Assembly (NCBI RefSeq): GCF_027158005.1
Contig: NZ_JAPVLQ010000002.1
Coordinates: forward strand, 744,001 to 808,000
DNA: 64,000 bases
From: Rhodococcus sp. H36-A4
GTDB taxonomy: Bacteria > Actinomycetota > Actinomycetes > Mycobacteriales > Mycobacteriaceae
Direction of reading: 5' to 3'
The first letter of the stretch is position 1. The number at the start of each line of letters is the position of its first letter. The notes beneath the pieces are model-generated. The model did no database searches. It worked only from the letters and a program-made list of their open reading frames with translations, and had not been told where the DNA came from. The position numbers were made by a program, and so were the translations under genes. This document shows positions 27,151 to 38,407 of this stretch, in pieces.

Positions 27151-28893
27151 TCAGGGAAGCAGTTGATCGATGAAGGAATTCGAGTAGATCCGATGTGGAT
27201 CGAGATCGTTGTAGGTGGCCCGAGCGGTGTCCCAGTTCTCGCTGACGGGTACCCCTTCACGATAAGTGTCGGGCAGGATGTTCTCGATCACGTCCGCGTC
27301 CTTGTACGGAAGTTCGGTGCTGAACGCCCATCCTTTGGACCACTCGGGGCGGAATGTCGCCCATCCGCCGGTGTAGTGCGAGCGCATCCACTGTTCCATC
27401 TCGCGATAGAAGGCGAACATGCCCGGTGTGCCGGGGACTCCGAGCACGTTGAGCCAAATAGCGGTGTCCCACTCCGGATGATCCGGACGCGGCCGCATCG
27501 CCGAGATCGTCGGCGGCCCGGCGGACTCGACGAGTAGGTCCGACTCTGCGTCCATGCCGCAGCAGCGGATTTCCACTGGACCGTTGATCGGAAACTGTCC
27601 GATCGATTGGTAGTACGACACCCGTTGTTCGAACCAGACGGTGAAGTCGTGGATCACTTGCGCGACGTTGTCGCGGCTTGTGATGACCGCTCCACCGCCC
27701 TCGGTCAGCAGGAGCGTACTCGGCTTGATGTAGAACTGAACATCCTTCGACCAACCCCACAGATCATTCGACGCAGTTGCCGCCAGCCCTGCGACGGTGG
27801 TCCCATAGAAGACCTGACCGAAAGCCGGTGCGATGAAGGTGTTTCCAGCCGTCAATTGGCCGATCAGGTCGGAAACCACTTCGGGCAAGTTGTCGGAGAA
27901 GATGTAGTTGTACGGTCCGGTGACTTCACGTGCCGTCAGTGGCCTTTCAGGGCAGATCGACCACACCTTGAGCCACGGCTTTTCGGTGAACGGATACCAG
28001 ATGGCCTCGACGCGGCCTGTCTGTTGCAGGAAGCTCTCGAACGTACGTCCCTGTGCCCCTGCTGCGCCGAACAACTCACGCCAGTCGATGTCGGTGTAGC
28101 TCTGGCAGCGCATACGTGGATTGGCGCCCGCCATAAGCGTGACCGAGGTCAGGAATGCGCGCCCCAGATGCGTCAGTAGCGGGGTGATCTCCGGGTCGGA
28201 TCGATCGAAGGAACGCAGAGCGTAGGCATTGCCGTCCCAGACGACGGCAGTCAGTGCGGTCACCAGATTGCTCAGCGAGCCGTACGTGGTTCCGGGCACT
28301 GGAACTTCACCGGCCGCCGGGACCGCAGCACCGTGCGCATCGACGGCCAGCGCCCCTGCGATGGTCAGTACCCCCGGAGCCGGCACGCTTACCCAGCCGA
28401 GACCGCTGGCCTGAAGCTGCGTAAGGATGGCTTCGAGGGTTGCGCCACAACCGGCTGTCACGGTGGCCGGAGCCCCTGGGGTTGCACCCCCGGCGGTGTC
28501 GACGGAAATCCCGTTCAGATGAACCATGGTGTCGACCAGTACGACCCGGTCGAGGTTCTCACCGTTGACGATAGTCAACGGCGTCCACCCATGCATAGCA
28601 CCACGCGGTCTGATGCGATACGAGTTCTCATGTGCCCAATTCGCCAGTCGGACTACATCGTCCGGTGTGGCCGGGGAACAGGTCCAGATGGCGTCGAGAA
28701 TGATCTCCTTCGACCAGTTCTGATAGCGCTGCTGGTAGAGGGGAATTCCCGACGGAAAGTTCGGGGGTGGTGGGATGGTGCTTTCAGGGCTTCCGAAAGG
28801 CACGGCACCCGCAGGGGCAGCGCGCATCACGGATGCCACCGCAAGTGCGCCCGCGCCTGCGGCGATGAACTTTCGGCGATTAAGACTGGACAT
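27151..28893 (-). CDS. Type II (covalent FAD, VAO-family) cholesterol oxidase, Tat-exported
   Basis: The 580-aa product starts with a twin-arginine signal (NRRKFIAAGAGALAVASVM, then an Ala-rich cleavage region). The body resembles the Brevibacterium-type class II cholesterol oxidase of the vanillyl-alcohol oxidase fold. The segment RPRGAMHGWTPLTIVNG places H101 where the covalent FAD link is expected. The FAD domain continues with VTAGCGATLEAILTQLQ and PGVLTIAGALAVDAHGAAVP. It would oxidise and isomerise cholesterol to cholest-4-en-3-one outside the cell with H2O2 release. It lies 43 bp downstream of the chsH3-like gene on the same strand, and no KstR box is visible just upstream. Confidence 0.87.
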   Translation of the reverse strand: MSSLNRRKFIAAGAGALAVASVMRAAPAGAVPFGSPESTIPPPPNFPSGIPLYQQRYQNWSKEIILDAIWTCSPATPDDVVRLANWAHENSYRIRPRGAMHGWTPLTIVNGENLDRVVLVDTMVHLNGISVDTAGGATPGAPATVTAGCGATLEAILTQLQASGLGWVSVPAPGVLTIAGALAVDAHGAAVPAAGEVPVPGTTYGSLSNLVTALTAVVWDGNAYALRSFDRSDPEITPLLTHLGRAFLTSVTLMAGANPRMRCQSYTDIDWRELFGAAGAQGRTFESFLQQTGRVEAIWYPFTEKPWLKVWSICPERPLTAREVTGPYNYIFSDNLPEVVSDLIGQLTAGNTFIAPAFGQVFYGTTVAGLAATASNDLWGWSKDVQFYIKPSTLLLTEGGGAVITSRDNVAQVIHDFTVWFEQRVSYYQSIGQFPINGPVEIRCCGMDAESDLLVESAGPPTISAMRPRPDHPEWDTAIWLNVLGVPGTPGMFAFYREMEQWMRSHYTGGWATFRPEWSKGWAFSTELPYKDADVIENILPDTYREGVPVSENWDTARATYNDLDPHRIYSNSFIDQLLP

Positions 28894-28936
28894 AATGCTG
28901 GGTACTCCGTCGTCTCGAAGCTACGAACAAGGGGGG

Positions 28937-29797
28937 CTAGAGGGTTGTCAATACGACATCGGCGAGGGCCGGCGCGTTCTCTCGTGCGGGAACGGTGACG
29001 CTGATCAAATATCTACCGCCTTCGAGCCAGATACGGCAGGCCAGGGTCTCGCCAGGGTAGACGACGCCTGCGAATCTGGCGTCGAAACTGCCTATTGCGT
29101 CGGCATCCCCGTCTAGGACAGTGTCGGTGACGGCCTTGCACACCATCGAGTATGTGCACAGTCCGTGCAGAATTGGGTTGGGAAACCCTGCAGCGGAGGC
29201 GAACTCGGGATCCGAGTGCAGTGGATTGCGATCGCCGCACATGCGGTACATCAATGCCTGTTGCGGCAGAATCGCTATCGCAGTTTCGGCGTCCGGCGCC
29301 CGTTCGGGTAGTACGGTCTTGTTGGTCGGTCCTCGCTGGCCACCGAAGCCGCCTTCACCGCGGGCGAAGATCGATGACCGCGCCCGCCACAGCTCGGTGC
29401 CGTCGAGCGAGGTGGTGATCTTCTCCTGGACTATGACCGCTGCGCTGCCTTTGTCCCAGATGTCGGTGATGCGAGTGATCGTCCGAGCCTGTCCGACAGC
29501 AGGAATGGGACCGGAAACTGTCACCCCCTGGCTGCCGTGCACCACCTTGGCGAGGTCGATGTCGACGCCGGGAAACTGCACCCGGGGTGCTTCGACCTCG
29601 TGGAACGTGGCTGCCACTGTCGCGAAGGTCGGGAGCACTTGTGGTTTTGCGTCGTCCAGGTAGCGGAGTTCGCGAGGGTCGGTGGGGGACCCACCGGCCC
29701 CGATCGCCAGATGAAAGGTCTGCACGTCGTTCGCAGTCCACGAAAACTCTTCCGCCGGTAGCTCGGCGCCGATCGCGAGGTCGGGATCGATGCTCAC
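28937..29797 (-). CDS. Steroid enoyl-CoA hydratase, MaoC double hot-dog (Hsd4B/ChsH3-like)
   Basis: The 286-aa product has the two-repeat hot-dog fold of hydratase-2 enzymes. The catalytic motif MYRMCGDRNPLHSDPEFASA (Asp and His) is followed by NPILHGLCTYSMVCKAV. It corresponds to the hydratase gene next to kstD in mycobacteria and rhodococci, thought to hydrate an enoyl-CoA of the sterol side chain. The ATG at 29797 overlaps the kstD stop by ATGA, so the two are translationally coupled under the KstR box before kstD. The exact substrate is inferred. Confidence 0.85.
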   Translation of the reverse strand: MSIDPDLAIGAELPAEEFSWTANDVQTFHLAIGAGGSPTDPRELRYLDDAKPQVLPTFATVAATFHEVEAPRVQFPGVDIDLAKVVHGSQGVTVSGPIPAVGQARTITRITDIWDKGSAAVIVQEKITTSLDGTELWRARSSIFARGEGGFGGQRGPTNKTVLPERAPDAETAIAILPQQALMYRMCGDRNPLHSDPEFASAAGFPNPILHGLCTYSMVCKAVTDTVLDGDADAIGSFDARFAGVVYPGETLACRIWLEGGRYLISVTVPARENAPALADVVLTTL

Positions 29798-31461
29798 TGT
29801 GACGCCCTGCTCGCCATGTCGAGAACGGCCAGGTAGCCGAACGTCATCGCGGGTCCGATGGTTGCGCCAGGACCTGCGTAGGTGTGGCCCATCACCGGCG
29901 CGCTGGCGTTGCCGATTGCATACAAGCCGTCGATGACGCTTCCGTCCTCGCGTAGAACCCGTGCGTCGGCGTCGGTGACGAGCCCGCCCTTGGTGCCCAG
30001 ATCACCGGGCACCATTTTCACGGCGTAGTAGGGCGGCTTGTCGATCACGCCGAGACTCGGGTTCGGCTTGTTGGTCCGGTCTCCGTAGTACTTGTCATAG
30101 CCGCTCTCGCCACGACGGAAGTCCTCGTCGATTCCACTGCGTGCAAATCCGTTGAATCGCTCCACCGTTGCGCTGAGCTGCTCGACCGGCATTCCCGTCT
30201 TCTCGGCCAGTTCGGCGACGGTGTCCGCTTTGACCACCACACCGGACTCCAACCAACGAGAGGGGAAACGCTTCTTCGGGGTCAGCCCGGCGAAAATGTA
30301 ACGATCGCGATAGCGCTGGTCGATGATCATCCAGGTCGGAACGTTCTCGCCGGGACCCTCACCGATGCCGTATTCGCCTCCGTACATCATGTGCACGGCC
30401 TCGACGTACGGTGCAGCCTCGTTGAGGAACCGCTTTCCTGCGGTATTGACCATGATGCCGCCGGGCAGTGTGCGCTCGGCGATACAGAACCACGGGCCGC
30501 CGGTGAGTGGAATGGACGGCCCCCACCAGGCGTCGTCCATCAGATCTACTGCCGCACCCAGCTTTTGCCCTGCCATGATGCCGTCGCCGGTGTTCGCCGC
30601 GGCGCCGACCGTCCATTCGGTCCCGATCGGCTGACGCTGGTACTTCTTACGCATCTCCGCGTTGTGCTCGAAACCGCCCGACGCCAGCACTACGCCCAGT
30701 TTGGCCCTGATGACCGAGCCGGAACCGGCCACGACGACGCCCACGACGCGGCCGTCCTCGACATGGAAGTCCGTCATCGGAGTCTCGAGGAGCACTGGCA
30801 CGTTGGCGTCGAGGAGGCCTGCACGCAGTCCGGCGGACAGTGCCTGGCCCCGGCCCAGTAGGTGCTTGCCGGTGAGCTTGGCGCCCATCCAGCGCATCCC
30901 GACGCGCATCACGCGGGCCAGTCCGCTCGGGTGGCGTCGCAAAAGGTTGATCGTCCGGTAGTCCGCCTGAGTGATCACCACGTTGAGCGGTGCCTTGCCG
31001 TAGTCGGGTTCGAGATTGTCTGCCTCGGGGCCCAAGCAGGAGGAGTCGAACGGAGTCGGTTCCACCGATCGTCCGCCGACCCGTCCGCCCGGTGCCTCCG
31101 GGTAGTAGTCCGAGTATCCCGGGACCCACTGCATTTTCAGGGGCGAATTCTTCAACACGAAGCTCAGCATTTCGGGCCCGCGCTCGAGATAGGTGTCGAT
31201 GCGTTCCTTCGACACGACGTCGCCGATGATCGCGTGCAGGTAGTCGCGCGCGGCCTCAGGGGTGTCGTCTACGCCGTCTCGTTCGAGTACCTCGTTGTTC
31301 GGGATCCACACACCGCCACCCGACCGGGCGGTGGATCCGCCGAATTTTGCTGCCTTTTCGATGAGGACGACGCTGAGTCCTCGATGTGCCGCGGTAAGCG
31401 CAGCCGTCATTCCGCCCGCGCCGCTACCGACCACGACGATGTCGTATTCCTGCTTGTTCAT
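29794..31461 (-). CDS. kstD: 3-ketosteroid delta-1-dehydrogenase KstD
   Basis: KstD introduces the 1,2 double bond into 3-keto-4-ene steroids, part of ring B opening with KshAB. The 555-aa product begins MNKQEYDIVVVGSGAGGMTA, an FAD-binding GxGxxG fold. It matches mycobacterial KstD along its length: GGSTARSGGGVWIPNNEVL, CWVPGYSDYYPEAPGGR-like WVPGYSDYYPEAPGG, and the C-terminal GHTYAGPGATIGPAMTFGYL. I chose the ATG at 31461, since the upstream in-frame residues are not family-like and would include the operator. A KstR box begins 2 bp upstream, with a TATAAC -10 ending 9 bp before the ATG, so the transcript should have little or no leader. Confidence 0.94.
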   Translation of the reverse strand: MNKQEYDIVVVGSGAGGMTAALTAAHRGLSVVLIEKAAKFGGSTARSGGGVWIPNNEVLERDGVDDTPEAARDYLHAIIGDVVSKERIDTYLERGPEMLSFVLKNSPLKMQWVPGYSDYYPEAPGGRVGGRSVEPTPFDSSCLGPEADNLEPDYGKAPLNVVITQADYRTINLLRRHPSGLARVMRVGMRWMGAKLTGKHLLGRGQALSAGLRAGLLDANVPVLLETPMTDFHVEDGRVVGVVVAGSGSVIRAKLGVVLASGGFEHNAEMRKKYQRQPIGTEWTVGAAANTGDGIMAGQKLGAAVDLMDDAWWGPSIPLTGGPWFCIAERTLPGGIMVNTAGKRFLNEAAPYVEAVHMMYGGEYGIGEGPGENVPTWMIIDQRYRDRYIFAGLTPKKRFPSRWLESGVVVKADTVAELAEKTGMPVEQLSATVERFNGFARSGIDEDFRRGESGYDKYYGDRTNKPNPSLGVIDKPPYYAVKMVPGDLGTKGGLVTDADARVLREDGSVIDGLYAIGNASAPVMGHTYAGPGATIGPAMTFGYLAVLDMASRASQ

Positions 31462-31462
31462 G

Positions 31463-31476
31463 TAGAACACGTTATA
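31463..31476. promoter_or_regulatory. KstR operator overlapping the kstD promoter
   Basis: TAGAACACGTTATA fits the KstR consensus. On the kstD strand it contains the likely -10 element TATAAC (31476-31471) and ends 2 bp before the start codon. Confidence 0.9.
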
Positions 31477-31540
31477 GAATGATGTGGGTGTCAGTCCATG
31501 CTTTCTGCCAGGAAGAATTGCAAAAAATCGATTCGAGAAC

Positions 31541-31554
31541 GAAAACACGTTTCA
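31541..31554. promoter_or_regulatory. Second, weaker KstR-like site before the KstD-like flavoprotein gene
   Basis: GAAAACACGTTTCA keeps the AACACGTT core but deviates in the flanks. It lies 22 bp before the GTG at 31577 and could give the plus-strand gene its own operator. Confidence 0.45.
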
Positions 31555-31576
31555 GTTCGTGTTCGGGAGGTTTGAA

Positions 31577-33199
31577 GTGAGCTGGGATCTACACGCAGAC
31601 GTCGTAGTCGTCGGGTTCGGTGTGGCAGGTGCAGCGGCTGCGCTCGAGGCTGTCGCCGCGGGCAGTGCCGTCATCGCAGTCGATCGGTACGCCGGGGGCG
31701 GGGCCAGTACGATCTCGGGGGGAGTCGTCTACGCCGGCGGTGGTACGTCCGTTCAGGGGCAGGCGGAAGTCGAGGACAGCCCCGAACAGATGTTCGCCTA
31801 TCTTGCCAAGGAGGTCGGCGACGCCGTCAGCCCGGCCACCCTGCGGGAGTTCTGCGATCAGAGCCCCGAGATGATCGAGTGGCTCTCCCATCACGGTGTT
31901 CCGTTCGAAGCTTCACTGTGTCCGTACAAGACTTCGTATCCGACCAATCGTCACTATCTGTACTACTCGGGCAGCGAGGCTGCGGGGGAATTCCGAGAGG
32001 TGGCTACGCCTGCACCGCGTGGACATCGTGCCAAGGGCAAGGGCACCTCGGGGAAGATGTTGTACGGTCCGATGGCGAAATCTGCGCTGAACGCGGGGGT
32101 GCAGTTGATACCGCAAACTCGCGCGGTCTCGCTCGTCGTCGAGGACGGCCGAGTCGTAGGCATCGAGTGTCGGACGCTGAAGGATGCCCCCGCTCGAATC
32201 CGGCTGGCTCACAAAAGAATCGGACTACTCTCGGCGAAGCCGGGCATCTACGCCCCGCAGCTTCGGTACCTGCTCGAGCGCAGACTCGCTCGGATCGAGA
32301 AAAAGTATGGCCGCCTCGTCCGCATCCAAGCGCGTGGAGGTGTCATTCTCAGCGCAGGTGGATTCGCCGCGAACCGCACGATGATGAAGACGCACGCACC
32401 GAAGTACACCGGTGGAATTGCACTCGGAACGGCCGGCGACGACGGTAGTGGCATCGGCTTGGCCACCGACGTCGGCGCCGGGACGGCAAAGCTGGCCAAC
32501 ATCTCGGCCTGGCGATTCATCGTCCCACCGGTTCCGTTCCTCGGCTCCCTGCTCGTCGATCGGGCAGGTGAGCGCATGGTCGACGAATCTCGTTACGGTG
32601 CAGCTCTCGGTCACGCCATCGTCGAAAAGGGCGGTGGTCGTGGCTGGTTGCTCGCCGATGCGGATCTGGTGCGGGACGCCAAAGCTCAACTGCCGAAACA
32701 GGCGATGTGGTTCCAACGAGTCCAGAACGCCGGGCTGATGCGCACCGCTGTGCGTGGAGACACGATCGAAGAAGCGGCGCGCGCTGCCGGTCTGGACCCC
32801 GCGGGACTGCGGGAAACAGTAGACCGACACAACGAGGCCATCGCGTCGGGAACCGTAGATCCGATGGGCAAGCACGACGACTTCCGACGACCCGTCGTCG
32901 TGGCGCCGTTCACTCTCTTCGACGCGGGCATTCCTGGCGGCTCGACGATCGCGAAGATGATGAATCCGTGCCCGATGATCACCCTGGGTGGACTCGTGGT
33001 CGACGAGCGCACCGGAGGAGTGAAAGATTCTGTTGGGGTGGTCATTCCTGGATTGTTTGCCGCCGGCCGCACTGCCGTCGGACTGTGTTCGAATTCGTAC
33101 GTCAGCGGACTCTCGCTTGCGGACTGTGTCTTCTCGGGCCGCCGAGCAGGTGCGCACGCGCTGGTATCGGCAAGCGATGACCGCGAGGTCGACCTGTAA
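31577..33199 (+). CDS. KstD-like FAD-dependent oxidoreductase (fumarate reductase/succinate dehydrogenase flavoprotein family)
   Basis: The 540-aa product has the FAD-binding motif VVVVGFGVAGAAAALEA, then GGGASTISGGVVYAGGGTS, and the C-terminal FAD segments ITLGGLVVDE and GLFAAGRTAVGLCSNSYVSG. It is in the same superfamily as KstD but only distantly similar, closer to the KstR-linked flavoprotein known from mycobacteria (Rv0785-type). It may act on another steroid intermediate. I chose the GTG at 31577, which has GGGAGG 6 bp upstream; the frame is open 31 codons more, into the shared promoter. It is divergent from kstD and ends at a strong hairpin. Confidence 0.8.
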   Translation: MSWDLHADVVVVGFGVAGAAAALEAVAAGSAVIAVDRYAGGGASTISGGVVYAGGGTSVQGQAEVEDSPEQMFAYLAKEVGDAVSPATLREFCDQSPEMIEWLSHHGVPFEASLCPYKTSYPTNRHYLYYSGSEAAGEFREVATPAPRGHRAKGKGTSGKMLYGPMAKSALNAGVQLIPQTRAVSLVVEDGRVVGIECRTLKDAPARIRLAHKRIGLLSAKPGIYAPQLRYLLERRLARIEKKYGRLVRIQARGGVILSAGGFAANRTMMKTHAPKYTGGIALGTAGDDGSGIGLATDVGAGTAKLANISAWRFIVPPVPFLGSLLVDRAGERMVDESRYGAALGHAIVEKGGGRGWLLADADLVRDAKAQLPKQAMWFQRVQNAGLMRTAVRGDTIEEAARAAGLDPAGLRETVDRHNEAIASGTVDPMGKHDDFRRPVVVAPFTLFDAGIPGGSTIAKMMNPCPMITLGGLVVDERTGGVKDSVGVVIPGLFAAGRTAVGLCSNSYVSGLSLADCVFSGRRAGAHALVSASDDREVDL

Positions 33200-33213
33200 G
33201 CGTTGTGAGAGAG

Positions 33214-33246
33214 GTGTAGGGGCCCAGCAACGCTGGGCCCCTACAC
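33214..33246. terminator. Bidirectional terminator hairpin
   Basis: Perfect 15-bp arms GTGTAGGGGCCCAGC and GCTGGGCCCCTACAC with a 3-nt loop, placed between the convergent stops at 33199 and 33257. Confidence 0.85.
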
Positions 33247-33256
33247 GTAGAACTGT

Positions 33257-33580
33257 CTAGTCGGAAGGGACCGACAGAATCCCTTCCATCACAGCATGGT
33301 CGATGCTGTCCTGCATGCGGGGGCACGAATCCTGCGTGGCAGAGTTCCCAGCATCGCGAAACACCGGGCAGGTATCGGCCGGCCTGGTGGTCCACTGCAC
33401 CGAGGTCTGCTTGGAACTGTTCTTGCGCACCAGAACACTCGTTCCACATGCTCGGCATTCCACGGGCGCGAGAGACGAATCGAGATAATTTTCCTTGTCG
33501 CGCAAGGTCTGCGCGTGAATCTCGTCGATTCGCTCCGGATTCTGCGCGAAGTCCGGTGCCTTGGCCCAGCTCAGGCTCAT
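33257..33580 (-). CDS. Small four-cysteine protein coupled to kshA
   Basis: The 107-aa product (MSLSWAKAPDFAQNPERIDE ...) is not a family I can name. It has a charged helical start and four Cys arranged CX2C-X25-CX14C (CRACGTSV; DTCPVF; DSCPRM), which looks like a zinc ribbon or small metal site. Its ATG at 33580 overlaps the kshA stop by ATGA, so it is made together with KshA. In mycobacteria a hypothetical gene of the KstR regulon (Rv3527) has the same position; I infer they may be equivalent. A role in Rieske-enzyme assembly or electron transfer is speculation. The frame is open 23 codons upstream inside kshA. Confidence 0.75.
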   Translation of the reverse strand: MSLSWAKAPDFAQNPERIDEIHAQTLRDKENYLDSSLAPVECRACGTSVLVRKNSSKQTSVQWTTRPADTCPVFRDAGNSATQDSCPRMQDSIDHAVMEGILSVPSD

Positions 33581-34719
33581 GACACGTCGGCGTTCTCGGT
33601 CTTGTCGGCCTTCTGCTTTGCGAGGTTCTCGTCGACCTCTATCTGCCACACCTCATTGGCCTTGCTGGTATCGACTTCGAACTCGAACCGGCCGGTCATC
33701 TTGTCTTCGACATCGGCGACGTCGACATAGAACTGGTCGTACCAACGACGCAACTGATAGACCGGCCCGTCCTCCTCACAGAGCAGCGGGTTGTCGATCT
33801 TGGTCTTGTTCTTCCAGATCTCGACGTCCTGCAGGAAACCTGCGCTGATGCCCTCGGTGAACTTGTTCGCCAGCTTGGTTGCAGTCTTGTCGTCGATGCC
33901 GTCCGGCTTCTTGACCGTGATTCCCCACTGCAGCACGAACGAATCCTGATCGATCGGGTAGTGGCAGTTGATCAGTACGCTCTCGACCTCGTACCCGCCG
34001 TAACTGTTCATCAGTGGGTTGACCATGTACGAGGGGCCGTAGTACGAGGCTTCGGACTTCAGCAGGGTGTCGCCGCCGTACTGCGAGGCCATTCCGATAT
34101 CCGGACGGCCCTTGGTGTTGAGGTACTGCGAGGCGATGTGGCCCTCGAACACATTCTTGAAGTACGTCGGGAAGGCGTAGTGGATGTAGAAGAAATGCGC
34201 CATATCGACGACGTTGTCGACGATCTCGCGGCAGTTGGCCCCCTGGATGACCATCGAGTTCCAGGTCCAGTCGGTCCAGTCGTCGCTGTATGCGCCCTCG
34301 ATCCGCGGGATCGTGATGTCTTCCGGGGGCGGATTGCCTTCGGCGTCGTTCCACACGAACAACTGGCCGTTCTGATCCAACGTCGTCCAGGTTCTCGTAC
34401 GCGCCAGCGGTGGGACACGCCTCGCATACGGAATCTGGGTGCATTTGCCGCTCGCGCCCCATCGCCAGTCGTGGAACGGGCAGGCGATCTCGTCACCCTT
34501 GACTGTTCCCTGGGTCAGGTCGCCGCCCATATGGCGGCAGTAGCCGTCGAGGACGACGATTTTTCCGGCCGAATCGGCGAAGACGACAAGTTTGGTGCCG
34601 AAAGCCTCGATGGAGTGCGGTTTGCCGTCGGTGAACGTTGTGGTGAGGCCGAGGCAATGCCAACCACGTGCGTAGCGGGTCGGTGTACTGCCGACGTCGA
34701 TCTCTCGGATCTTTGCCAT
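33577..34719 (-). CDS. kshA: 3-ketosteroid 9-alpha-hydroxylase oxygenase, KshA
   Basis: KshA is the Rieske oxygenase that hydroxylates C9 of androstadienedione and its CoA-thioester relatives, opening ring B. The 380-aa product has the [2Fe-2S] motif C61-x-H63 ... C80-x2-H83 (YCRHMGG; CPFHDWRW) and the mononuclear iron motif NVVDMAHFFYIH near residues 180-190. The C-terminal beta-sheet substrate domain follows. Its reductase KshB is not in the window. The ATG at 34719 has GAGGGG upstream and lies 36 bp from a KstR box. Its stop overlaps the small Cys protein. Confidence 0.95.
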   Translation of the reverse strand: MAKIREIDVGSTPTRYARGWHCLGLTTTFTDGKPHSIEAFGTKLVVFADSAGKIVVLDGYCRHMGGDLTQGTVKGDEIACPFHDWRWGASGKCTQIPYARRVPPLARTRTWTTLDQNGQLFVWNDAEGNPPPEDITIPRIEGAYSDDWTDWTWNSMVIQGANCREIVDNVVDMAHFFYIHYAFPTYFKNVFEGHIASQYLNTKGRPDIGMASQYGGDTLLKSEASYYGPSYMVNPLMNSYGGYEVESVLINCHYPIDQDSFVLQWGITVKKPDGIDDKTATKLANKFTEGISAGFLQDVEIWKNKTKIDNPLLCEEDGPVYQLRRWYDQFYVDVADVEDKMTGRFEFEVDTSKANEVWQIEVDENLAKQKADKTENADVS

Positions 34720-34754
34720 GTGAACCCCTCACGGTCTACTCGAGCTGTTGCTAC

Positions 34755-34768
34755 TAGAACACGTTATA
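34755..34768. promoter_or_regulatory. KstR operator upstream of kshA
   Basis: TAGAACACGTTATA, identical to the kstD operator. On the kshA strand it includes a TATAAC -10-like element and lies 36 bp before the kshA ATG. Confidence 0.92.
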
Positions 34769-34811
34769 GAATTGCGGTAGAAATGGCTAGTGAAAGCGCG
34801 GAATAGAGTTC

Positions 34812-34840
34812 TCGACACATGAGAGAACGTGTTCTAGTCT
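34812..34840 (+). promoter_or_regulatory. hsaADCB promoter
   Basis: TCGACA (34812-34817), a 17-nt spacer and TAGTCT (34835-34840) form a good sigma-70-type promoter. The KstR box fills the 3' part of the spacer and touches the -10, as expected for a repressor site. Confidence 0.6.
34823..34836. promoter_or_regulatory. KstR operator upstream of hsaA
   Basis: GAGAACGTGTTCTA matches the KstR consensus core and lies 38 bp before the hsaA GTG. Together with the box at 34755 it gives the divergent kshA and hsa operons separate operators. Confidence 0.9.
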
Positions 34841-34874
34841 TGCTAGGAAACCACTGAGAAGGTAGGAGTCAATC

Positions 34875-37834
<2,960 letters not shown>

Positions 37835-38401
37835 GTGAGTGAAGCTGTGGCGAACTTCGAACCGCGGACGTTCCGGACGGTTCTCGGGCAGTTCTGTACC
37901 GGGATCACGATCATCACTACGGTCGACGAGGACGTCCCGGTGGGCTTCGCCTGCCAGTCGTTCGCCGCGCTGTCGCTCGATCCACCTCTCGTATTATTCT
38001 GCCCCACAAAGGGTTCCAGGTCATGGGCTGCAATCGAACGAAGCGGAAAATTTGCAGTCAATGTTCTGGGTGAAGAGCAGCAGGACACCTGTGCGCGTTT
38101 CGGATCTCGTGAGCCGGACAAGTTCGCTGGTATCGAGTGGAGCACGTCGGAACTGGGTTCGCCCATTCTGGCAGGTTCGCTAGCGCACATAGATTGCACG
38201 GTGGAGACGGTTCTCGACGGTGGCGATCACTACATTGCCATCGGTCGGGTTCACTCGCTCGGCGAGATCACCGGTGAGCGTCCGTTGCTCTTTTATCGCG
38301 GCCAGTACACCGGTATCGAACCGGACAAGACCGTTCCAGCGCCATGGCGGGACGACCTCGAAGCATTCCTGACTGCGACGTCGCCGGATACCTGGTTGTA
38401 G
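37835..38401 (+). CDS. hsaB: Flavin reductase subunit of 3-HSA hydroxylase, HsaB
   Basis: HsaB reduces flavin with NADH for HsaA. The 188-aa product is a flavin-reductase-like domain: RTVLGQFCTGITIITTVDED, FACQSFAALSLDPPLVLFCP, INVLGEEQ-like FAVNVLGEEQQDTCARF, and the YIAIGRVHSLG ... LLFYRGQY end. The start is a GTG immediately after the hsaC stop. It ends the operon and converges with the decarboxylase-like gene 6 bp away, without a visible terminator. Confidence 0.94.
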   Translation: MSEAVANFEPRTFRTVLGQFCTGITIITTVDEDVPVGFACQSFAALSLDPPLVLFCPTKGSRSWAAIERSGKFAVNVLGEEQQDTCARFGSREPDKFAGIEWSTSELGSPILAGSLAHIDCTVETVLDGGDHYIAIGRVHSLGEITGERPLLFYRGQYTGIEPDKTVPAPWRDDLEAFLTATSPDTWL

Positions 38402-38407
38402 ATCGTT

